Below, piece by piece: positions 1-5,134 of a stretch of DNA of 8,569 nucleotides. Each line of letters begins with the position of its first letter. Position 1 is the first letter of the stretch. The position numbers and the translations under genes are program-made. The DNA is taken from positions 1-8,569 of the forward strand of contig SBEK01000170.1 in NCBI GenBank assembly GCA_009668925.1. Direction: 5' to 3'. Source of the DNA: Deltaproteobacteria bacterium. GTDB taxonomy: Bacteria; Desulfobacterota; Syntrophia; Syntrophales; Smithellaceae. Below the pieces are notes generated by a model. It was not told the origin of the DNA. It worked only from the letters and a program-made list of their open reading frames with translations, and did no database searches.

Positions 1-256
1 GTGCCGCGGTTTCCCATCCGTCCAAGTGCAATGCGCCGCCTTCCGATGAAAAGACGCACCGGTCATTTAAAACGGCAGTGGAAAACGGATTCTCCGCTTG
101 TCATTGCGGTCCATTCCGTCCGATAGGATTTTTTGAAATTTCGATTGGTACGGAACGATTATCGGCAAGTCTCCTTGCTGGTTTCAAAGAAAACAAACAT
201 CATTAAGGAAGTAACCGGAAAATGTGATGCACTGAGAATAAACGCATTGACCGGAA
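1..256. other. No recognisable gene
   Basis: The first 256 bases hold no gene I can support. One + strand frame is open from base 1 to a TAG at 124-126 (41 codons, basic and unrecognised), so the tail of a gene starting outside the window is possible. A short - strand frame from about position 72 also runs off the left edge. Neither shows a motif or a clear ribosome binding site. Confidence 0.4.
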
Positions 257-868
257 TCAATCATTTGACTGTGGTTTTTCGAGAATACGTTTGCGGATTC
301 TGCTGAGTGCAACGGGGGTGATGCCCAGATAGGACGCAATGTGATATTGCGACACTCGTTTTTCAACATCCGGATATCTCTTTTGGAAATTCAGGTAGCG
401 GTTTGTGACATCCAGAGACAGTAAATCTCTTTCCCGTTTTTCCTTCTCGATGAAAAGATCTTCCAAATATTTTCGGGCGACGTCATTCCAGCATCTGTGT
501 TCGCTCAAATGTTTCTTTAATTCATTTAAAGGCATGCAGATGAGGAAGCTCGGTTCAAGAGCCTGGATACCGTACCAGGATGGTTCATTCTCCTGAACGG
601 ATCGATAAGCGGATAAAAAACGGTTTTCCCCTCTGAAGACAAGAATCCTTTCATTGCCCTCTTCGGTATTGTAATAAACACGAAAAATCCCGGATATGAC
701 AAAAGCCATTTTATCCGGGATATCTCCGATTCTCAAAAAATGCTGTCCCTTTTGAAGCTTGCAGGGTTCCACCGAAATATGTTTTGAATATTCCCATTCC
801 GATTCCGGTATGGGACCATATTTCATCAGTGCCTGACGTATAAGATACTGATAGGGGGCGGCATCCAT
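257..868 (-). CDS. Crp/Fnr-family transcriptional regulator
   Basis: This 203-residue protein has the two-part layout of Crp/Fnr regulators. A cyclic-nucleotide-binding-like beta-roll spans about residues 36-120, a dimerisation helix about 125-160, and a C-terminal helix-turn-helix about 171-197. The HTH reads SQYHIASYLGITPVALSRIRK, the form common in the Bacteroidetes-like branch of the family. I see no N-terminal cysteine cluster of the Fnr iron-sulfur type; the few Cys are scattered (36, 111, 126). The Arg/Ser pair that grips cAMP in Crp is not evident, so the ligand is unknown. The ATG at 868 is supported by AGGGA 9 bases upstream (878-882) and by a promoter about 57 bases upstream. The gene stands alone, with its neighbour TraB ending 316 bases upstream on the same strand. 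Base composition looks more AT-rich than the hgcAB region, judged by eye. Family assignment is firm; targets are unknown. Confidence 0.88.
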   Translation of the reverse strand: MDAAPYQYLIRQALMKYGPIPESEWEYSKHISVEPCKLQKGQHFLRIGDIPDKMAFVISGIFRVYYNTEEGNERILVFRGENRFLSAYRSVQENEPSWYGIQALEPSFLICMPLNELKKHLSEHRCWNDVARKYLEDLFIEKEKRERDLLSLDVTNRYLNFQKRYPDVEKRVSQYHIASYLGITPVALSRIRKRILEKPQSND

Positions 869-924
869 AGCATCTTTTCCCTATTCGGCGGTTGCATTCT
901 ATATTTTGGTAACACCCGGAGGCC

Positions 925-953
925 ATTATATAAATTTTGAACCGGTTTTTGAA
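925..953 (-). promoter_or_regulatory. Sigma70-like promoter of the Crp/Fnr-type gene
   Basis: Read on the - strand, a perfect TATAAT (925-930) lies 17 bases from TTCAAA (948-953, 4 of 6 matches to TTGACA). This predicts a start near 918 and a leader of about 50 bases to the ATG at 868. The spacer holds the palindrome AACCGGTT (940-947), flanked by two direct TTCAAAA copies, which could be an operator, possibly for the gene's own product. The remainder of the 869-1184 gap holds no gene I can support, only short hairpins at 1034-1049 and 1088-1103 without U-runs. Confidence 0.5.
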
Positions 954-1184
954 GCCATTTTCTCGGTCATGTTCCGCCGCAGCAGAGGATCGAATGAATC
1001 GACCCAAAAAATGTTCATGAGAAATTGATGATCAGAATGCAAACATTCTTCAGGCGCGCTTTTCGTTTGATCAGGCTCCCGGGCATCATGATGATTGCAT
1101 CATTGGTGGAAGCGCGGGCCGGTTCAGGCATTATCCATAGCCGATAACCATCACCAGACCGCTCACGGCCGATCGACGCGGCCG

Positions 1185-2063
1185 CTATCTGCTGAGCTGC
1201 GTCACCTTGAAGCCGCGCCTGCGCAAAAGATCGACAACGCTGTCGCGGCCGGCCAGATGGGCCACCCCGACAATGACCATGGTGTTGATGTTTCCGCCAA
1301 GCGCACTTTCGATCTTCGCAAGCCACTTCTGATTGCGGTTCACAATCAACAGCACATACAATTGCGGATAATTTTTCAGTTCACGCAGCATGACGGCTTC
1401 AATGCCGGCTTCATCGCCTCTGCGCCAGGCGGCGAGGATATCCTCTATTTTACCGTCCAGCCGCGTGAGGTCATCGATGGTTTCACTGAGCTGCTCGTTG
1501 CCCACGCTGCCGTCCATGGCGGCAAGAAACCCGACTTGTTCATCGGCTGTTTCCAGTCCGCCGATGGATTTCCCATCGCGAAGCGCTTTCTGATAATAAA
1601 AATGATCAACGCCGTATCGGGCTTCGACGCCCAGACGGGAGAGCTCCTGCATGGCCAGCATCATCGACAGCATCCAGGGGCGAAACATCTGATATTGATC
1701 GAACGGATAGCCGCGCTCCCGGCAGAATTTTTCCGCCCGGGCGTAAACGGCGGGCGCCACGTGCTGTTTGAGCGTCGTCCCGTCCGGATACATGGCCAGC
1801 GCCATAAGCTTCTGCAGGTATTCGGCCGCTTCCAGATCTCCGGGCGGCGCTTCGAAGATGAGTTGGCGGGAATCCGCATAAGCGGTTTCAAACGGGGCGG
1901 GCAGCGGATGATCGGATGCCCGGAGCACATGGCAGGAGCCGGCCAGATAAACCGTGGCCCCGGCCCCTTTTACGGCCCAGACCGAGCTCTGGGCCCCGGC
2001 CCCGGCGGCCGACAGAAGAACGCTCATCACCCCCAGAGCGATTTTTCCCCAGAAGCATTTCAT
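1185..2063 (-). CDS. TraB/GumN-family exported protein
   Basis: This 292-residue protein matches the TraB/GumN family (Pfam TraB). The N-terminus is a signal peptide: Lys residues, the hydrophobic run IALGVMSVLLSAAGAGA, then a likely cut near residues 24-25 (AGAQ). The mature protein begins with the family's first GxxH motif, GSCH (42-45), followed by a conserved Glu in FEAPP (71). Next come GVDH (151-154), ETADEQ (171-176), RNQKW (243-247) and the second GxxH, GVAH (266-269). Members are suspected metal-dependent proteases (Tiki-like), and the GxxH and Glu residues are the presumed metal ligands; substrates are generally unknown in bacteria. Its ATG follows GGGAG by 7 bases (2071-2075) and lies 35 bases after the C_GCAxxG_C_C gene, so the two are probably cotranscribed. 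Family call is firm; role is unknown. Confidence 0.87.
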   Translation of the reverse strand: MKCFWGKIALGVMSVLLSAAGAGAQSSVWAVKGAGATVYLAGSCHVLRASDHPLPAPFETAYADSRQLIFEAPPGDLEAAEYLQKLMALAMYPDGTTLKQHVAPAVYARAEKFCRERGYPFDQYQMFRPWMLSMMLAMQELSRLGVEARYGVDHFYYQKALRDGKSIGGLETADEQVGFLAAMDGSVGNEQLSETIDDLTRLDGKIEDILAAWRRGDEAGIEAVMLRELKNYPQLYVLLIVNRNQKWLAKIESALGGNINTMVIVGVAHLAGRDSVVDLLRRRGFKVTQLSR

Positions 2064-2098
2064 TGTCTTTCTCCCGGCCTCATCATCGGTTTCCGGCC

Positions 2099-2551
2099 CT
2101 ATTTCGAAGCAATGGCATCTTCAATCAGGGAAGCGGCGTCCCGCACACATGGCCGGCAGATCAGATTGAAATATTCGTTTTCTTTAAAGTAGGCGTGTCC
2201 GTCCGGAGTGGCCAGATCGCAGCCGTCTAATAATTCCCGGCAAATGCAGGAACCATGTCGGTCGGAAAACCGCTTCATAAATTCGCGGACTTTCAGATAG
2301 GTGGCATCCGTTTCGATGCGTTTGTCATTTTCACCCCGGCCGAATTTCAATCCCAGAACCATAATGCCACCGGATACGGCGCCGCACACCTCCCCCTGGC
2401 GTCCCAGGCCGCCGCCGAAACCGCAGGCCAGCTTTAACGCCCGGTCGGCGGTAAGCCCCAGTTCGTCACAGAAGGAAAACAAGACCGATTGGGAGCAGTT
2501 ATAACCTTCCATAAATTTTGCTTCAGCTATTTGGGCATGCGTCGTCATCAT
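2099..2551 (-). CDS. C_GCAxxG_C_C family redox-active protein
   Basis: This 150-residue cytoplasmic protein fits the C_GCAxxG_C_C family, small cysteine-rich proteins common in anaerobes and thought to be redox-active or cofactor-binding. Visible motifs are YNCSQSV (C19), C28, ACGFGGGLG (C43), GEVCGAVSGG (C56), a CxC pair at 102 and 104, C111, and CRPC (132 and 135). The nine cysteines sit in the family's expected order, so the protein appears intact. There are two adjacent ATG codons. The first (2549-2551) is backed by AGGA 9 bases upstream. It leads a - strand operon with the TraB-like gene and is divergent from the MarR-hgcAB unit, sharing a 182-base intergenic region. A redox link with HgcB is only an inference from proximity. 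Confidence 0.85.
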   Translation of the reverse strand: MMTTHAQIAEAKFMEGYNCSQSVLFSFCDELGLTADRALKLACGFGGGLGRQGEVCGAVSGGIMVLGLKFGRGENDKRIETDATYLKVREFMKRFSDRHGSCICRELLDGCDLATPDGHAYFKENEYFNLICRPCVRDAASLIEDAIASK

Positions 2552-2607
2552 TCATCCCTTTCCTCTCACGGGTTTTGCACGTAAAAAGCGCTTTTTTGAC
2601 CGGCCAA

Positions 2608-2635
2608 AGAATAACATTTTTATTTTAATATTCAA
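2608..2635 (-). promoter_or_regulatory. Putative promoter of the C_GCAxxG_C_C / TraB operon
   Basis: On the - strand, TTGAAT (2630-2635) and TATTCT (2608-2613) are 16 bases apart in an AT-rich stretch, each matching consensus at 4 of 6 positions. The predicted start is near 2601, giving a leader of about 50 bases before the ATG at 2551. The leader contains the perfect palindrome AAAAAGCGCTTTTT (2583-2596), a possible operator or small hairpin. Confidence 0.4.
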
Positions 2636-2696
2636 ATGATAATTGCCCCGCCGGTGATCCTCCTCACTTAAAGCCGGACGTCATTAAATTCAGCCC

Positions 2697-2724
2697 TTGA
2701 CAAAAACCGATATAGTTGTATATT
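2697..2724 (+). promoter_or_regulatory. Sigma70-like promoter of the marR-hgcAB unit
   Basis: A perfect TTGACA (2697-2702) is followed after 16 bases by TATATT (2719-2724). Initiation would fall around 2731, only a few bases before the MarR ATG at 2734. The -10 element lies wholly inside the inverted repeat at 2715-2729. It is the best promoter candidate seen upstream of hgcA. Confidence 0.65.
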
Positions 2725-2729
2725 ACAAC
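2715..2729. promoter_or_regulatory. Probable MarR operator, GTTGTA-N3-TACAAC
   Basis: The sequence GTTGTATATTACAAC is an inverted repeat with perfect 6-base arms and a 3-base centre. Its size and symmetry suit a MarR dimer, and it covers the -10 element of the promoter that drives the MarR gene itself. A bound dimer would block polymerase, so negative autoregulation of marR and of downstream hgcAB is the natural reading. The binding protein is inferred from position. Confidence 0.6.
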
Positions 2730-2733
2730 CAAT

Positions 2734-3237
2734 ATGAAAAAGAACGCTTTCGATCACGATGCCTGGATGGGCCTGTTTATCGGGTTGTCACAGGCAGCAC
2801 GCTGCTGCCGGCAGGATACGGCTTTTTGTGAAGGGGTCACCTTCCATCAGTTCATCATTCTCGACGCCGTAATGAAGAACAACGAATTGCATATTGCGGA
2901 TTTGCACCGGATTCTCTCGGTGGAAAAAAGCACAACGACCCGGCTGGTCAATCCTCTGATTCAAAAAGGACTCCTCACGCGCGAGCGGTCGGGCTGTGAT
3001 TCTCGGGCGTTTGTCCTGACGCTGACGAAAGAGGGCCGTGCGGTTCATCACAAGGTGCACGTATGCCTGGAAGGGTTTTTCAATAAAATAGCGATCCATC
3101 TGCCGGCACAGAAGAGCGGCGATATTATGGAAGCGGTACAAATTTTTTTGGACGCCGTGAAAAATGCGGCGGGAATCTACACGTGTTGTAACCAGGTATC
3201 GAGGATAAACGATGGAAGAGAACAAGCAGGGACTTAA
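2734..3237 (+). CDS. Cysteine-rich MarR-family regulator, first gene of the hgcAB unit
   Basis: This 167-residue winged-helix protein has a MarR layout: N-terminal dimerisation helices (about 8-50), HTH with recognition helix VEKSTTTRLVNPLIQKGLL (63-81), and wing RSGCDSRAFVLTLT carrying the family's DxR (89-91). I chose ATG 2734. The in-frame TTG at 2716 lies inside the promoter and operator, upstream of the predicted transcription start. No Shine-Dalgarno precedes 2734, so the message may be nearly leaderless. Seven cysteines stand out: C24-C25, C32, C88 in the wing, C111, and C151-C152 near the C-terminus. Vicinal and clustered Cys suggest sensing of a thiol-reactive ligand, metal or metalloid, which is an inference. 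The 3' end overlaps hgcA by 26 bases, implying shared transcription and perhaps translational coupling. Family is sure; ligand and targets are not. Confidence 0.88.
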   Translation: MKKNAFDHDAWMGLFIGLSQAARCCRQDTAFCEGVTFHQFIILDAVMKNNELHIADLHRILSVEKSTTTRLVNPLIQKGLLTRERSGCDSRAFVLTLTKEGRAVHHKVHVCLEGFFNKIAIHLPAQKSGDIMEAVQIFLDAVKNAAGIYTCCNQVSRINDGREQAGT

Positions 3238-4381
3238 GCCGGCCTATTCATTTGAGTTCCCGGTCATCCGGGAGCAGGCCCTCTGCGGCGGGGATACGGC
3301 GTCTGATGAAACACAACCCTTGGCGAGCCCCGACCAGCCTTTTGTTTCGGGAACGATTTCCACCCCGGCGGGGCCGGTGCCGCAAGTCACGTCCGTCTTG
3401 ACGCGTCAGGATCGATGGGGAACCATTAAGGCCCGTTTGGGCGTCTGGCGAATGAACTACGCCATCGACCCGGGCCTCTATGCGCTGAATAGCCCGGATG
3501 CGGAATCCCCCGTTCTGGTCACGGCCAATTACAAGCTGAGCTTTGACCGGCTGAGAAGCTCCCTGCCCGGACGCGACGCCTGGATCCTGGTTTTGGACAC
3601 CAAAGGCATCAATGTGTGGTGCGCGGCGGGCAAAGGCACCTTCGGCACACTGGAGCTCTTAAAGAGAATTGCGGCAAGCGGCCTGGCCCGCGTGGTCAAT
3701 CATAAAAAGCTCATTCTCCCGCAGCTGGGCGCCCCCGGCGTCGCCGCCCACCAGATCAGGAAGTTCTCCGGTTTCAAGGTTTATTTCGGTCCGGTGCGCG
3801 CCGAGGATTTGCCGGCCTACCTGGATGCCGGACTCGCGGCCGATGAAGCGATGCGGCGGGTCACCTTCGGGCTTGCCGACCGGGCCGTGCTCATCCCGAT
3901 TGAACTTACGGCTACGGTCAAACCCTTTGTGATTCTGTCTTTGGCTTTTTTGCTCGCGGCTGGCCTGCTGGGCCGGGCCGGATTTCTGACCAACGTGCTT
4001 CATGACGGCCTTCTTGCCGTCCTGGCCTTCTTCCTGGCCATTGTTGCCGGAGCCGTATTGAGTCCGCTAATGCTCCCCTGGCTGCCCGGACGAGCCTTCT
4101 CGGTCAAGGGATTTTCTATCGGATTGCTGATTGCCCTGGCGCTGATTATCATGAGCGGCGCCGACCTGCGCTCCTGGGCGGGCCGGGTGGAGGCTCTGGC
4201 CTGGCTCATGATCATACCGGCCGTCTCCGCCTATCTGGCCATGAATTTTACAGGCGCCTCGACCTACACATCGCTGTCGGGCGTAAAGAAGGAAATGCGC
4301 CTGGCCCTGCCTCTGGAAATAGCGGCCGGGGTTCTCGGTCTGGTGGTCTGGATGGCATCGCTTGTCATCAGTTGGACGTAA
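3212..4381 (+). CDS. hgcA: HgcA, corrinoid protein of mercury methylation
   Basis: HgcA is the membrane corrinoid protein thought to transfer a methyl group to Hg(II), forming methylmercury. In this 389-residue protein the corrinoid-binding domain spans about 65-215. It contains the diagnostic cap-helix motif NVWCAAGKGTFGT, in which Cys137 is the expected lower-axial ligand to cobalt. Five membrane segments follow at about 235-256, 264-288, 300-317, 328-346 and 367-388. The highly conserved HgcA block MNFTGASTYTSLSGVKKEMR (343-362) lies between the last two. The ATG at 3212 has GAGG 7 bases upstream (3201-3204), inside the end of the MarR gene. The N-terminus is about 44 residues longer than I recall for Desulfovibrio ND132, where the Cys is residue 93. 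It is followed after 105 bases by hgcB. The methyl donor is presumably the acetyl-CoA/folate pathway, which is not encoded here. All diagnostic residues are intact. Confidence 0.96.
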   Translation: MEENKQGLKPAYSFEFPVIREQALCGGDTASDETQPLASPDQPFVSGTISTPAGPVPQVTSVLTRQDRWGTIKARLGVWRMNYAIDPGLYALNSPDAESPVLVTANYKLSFDRLRSSLPGRDAWILVLDTKGINVWCAAGKGTFGTLELLKRIAASGLARVVNHKKLILPQLGAPGVAAHQIRKFSGFKVYFGPVRAEDLPAYLDAGLAADEAMRRVTFGLADRAVLIPIELTATVKPFVILSLAFLLAAGLLGRAGFLTNVLHDGLLAVLAFFLAIVAGAVLSPLMLPWLPGRAFSVKGFSIGLLIALALIIMSGADLRSWAGRVEALAWLMIIPAVSAYLAMNFTGASTYTSLSGVKKEMRLALPLEIAAGVLGLVVWMASLVISWT

Positions 4382-4393
4382 ATTACAACGTGA

Positions 4394-4445
4394 TAGAACA
4401 AGCGGACTTGCCACCCGTGAGAGGGGGCGGCAACCTCTTGTTCTA
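4394..4445 (+). promoter_or_regulatory. Long imperfect hairpin between hgcA and hgcB
   Basis: The perfect 9-base arms TAGAACAAG (4394-4402) and CTTGTTCTA (4437-4445) enclose further pairing: GG 4404-4405 with CC 4434-4435, TTGCC 4408-4412 with GGCAA 4429-4433, and CCC 4414-4416 with GGG 4425-4427. The apical loop GTGAGAGG (4417-4424) closes it. That gives about 19 pairs in 52 bases. It is followed by ACAAAAAGTTAAG, not a U-run, so it is a poor intrinsic terminator. It may be a processing or stability element that sets the hgcA:hgcB ratio. It starts 12 bases after the hgcA stop. Confidence 0.6.
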
Positions 4446-4475
4446 CAAAAAGTTAAGTTATTACAAATATTTTTT

Positions 4476-4479
4476 GGAG
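4476..4479 (+). promoter_or_regulatory. Ribosome binding site that decides the hgcB start
   Basis: GGAG is followed by two in-frame ATG codons, at 4481 and 4487. The first is a single base away, too close to be used. The second is 7 bases away, a normal spacing, so translation should begin at 4487 (MDKTVYL). Confidence 0.75.
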
Positions 4480-4486
4480 AATGGAA

Positions 4487-4813
4487 ATGGACAAAACGGT
4501 TTATCTGAAAAATGTTGCAACCCTGTCACTGGACACACAAAAATGCACCGGCTGCGGTATGTGCCTTGAGGTCTGCCCCCACGGTGTGTTCAGGATGAAC
4601 CAGAAAAGCGTTCACATCCTTGACCGCGATGCCTGCATGGAATGCGGCGCGTGCAGCCGGAATTGCCCTGCGCAGGCCATCGCCGTGGAAGCCGGTGTCG
4701 GCTGCGCCGCCGCCGTCATCAACAGCCTGCTGGGAAGAAACGGCGGGGAATGCTGCTGTGGACCGCAAACCAACGCCAAGGGAACCTTCGGGAGCGGCGG
4801 CTGCTGCACCTGA
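4487..4813 (+). CDS. hgcB: HgcB, 2[4Fe-4S] ferredoxin of mercury methylation
   Basis: HgcB is the ferredoxin partner of HgcA. It is thought to reduce the cobalt of the corrinoid and possibly to deliver Hg(II). This 108-residue protein has two complete cluster motifs: CTGCGMCLEVCP (C20, C23, C26, C30) and the HgcB-diagnostic CMECGACSRNCP (C50, C53, C56, C60). The conserved VGC Cys at position 73 follows; it corresponds to the essential downstream Cys known from ND132 HgcB. The tail holds a triple Cys (89-91) and a terminal CCT (106-108), which matches the vicinal C-terminal cysteines expected to bind Hg(II). The upstream ATG at 4481 is disfavoured by the Shine-Dalgarno spacing. No convincing promoter was seen between hgcA and hgcB, so it probably depends on the marR-hgcA transcript. 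The pairing with hgcA makes the call firm. Confidence 0.95.
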   Translation: MDKTVYLKNVATLSLDTQKCTGCGMCLEVCPHGVFRMNQKSVHILDRDACMECGACSRNCPAQAIAVEAGVGCAAAVINSLLGRNGGECCCGPQTNAKGTFGSGGCCT

Positions 4814-5134
4814 AGGAGGGATACCGGAAGGTCTGATGATTCCCCCCGCTAAGAACAGCCCCGGCATCCCTACCGGCCTGATCCTGATCCCCATTGGTTT
4901 GCATATAGCCGATATAACTACACTTATTCATTACGCTCTTGACTTTGGCGGCGCATTCCTGTAAGAGGGTTCCGGTCCGCCCCAATGACCTCAATGAATT
5001 ATGGATTTCGGAATTGCTCAACGTTTATACGAATTTACCTTCCGTAACAGCCGTTGGGGATCTATGTGCCTTTCATCTCTTCATCACGACAAAAATCATT
5101 CCCGCCAACACGGGGGTAAAGGAGGAAATATATC
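4814..5134. other. Intergenic region between hgcB and the GAPDH gene
   Basis: These 321 bases hold no gene I can support. They contain the inverted repeat after hgcB and, near the right end, the strong ribosome binding site of the GAPDH gene (AAAGGAGG, 5118-5125, 9 bases before the ATG). A TTGACT at 4939-4944 has no good -10 partner. The GAPDH promoter presumably lies here but I cannot place it. A 42-codon frame at 4836-4964 is discussed among the rejected items. Confidence 0.5.
4817..4871 (+). promoter_or_regulatory. Inverted repeat just after hgcB
   Basis: Arms 4817-4827 (AGGGATACCGG) and 4861-4871 (CCGGCATCCCT) pair over 11 positions with one A-C mismatch, enclosing a 33-base loop. No U-run follows, so this is more likely a 3' stability structure or chance than a classical terminator. 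Confidence 0.3.

Noticed and set aside
1095..2192. A 365-codon open frame on the + strand
   Set aside because: It is antisense to the TraB/GumN gene, whose signal peptide and GxxH motifs are clear. The translation is low-complexity in Gly, Arg and His without family motifs.
2716..2733. TTG start extending MarR by six codons
   Set aside because: It lies inside the operator and -10 element, upstream of the predicted transcription start, and has no ribosome binding site.
4382..4480. Cobalamin riboswitch or intrinsic terminator in the hgcA-hgcB gap
   Set aside because: The segment is too short for a cobalamin riboswitch, no B12-box was seen, and the hairpin lacks a U-run.
4481..4486. ATG start two codons earlier for hgcB
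   Set aside because: Only one base separates it from GGAG; the ATG at 4487 has proper 7-base spacing.
4526..4894. Open frames on the - strand opposite hgcB
   Set aside because: They are antisense to a gene with two unambiguous ferredoxin motifs and are rich in Ala, Gly and Pro with no motif.
4836..4964. A 42-codon frame after hgcB (MIPPAKNSPGIPTGLILIPIG...)
   Set aside because: GGAAGG lies only 4 bases before the ATG and the peptide matches nothing I know. It overlaps the post-hgcB inverted repeat. It could be a small hydrophobic protein, but the evidence is too thin to call.
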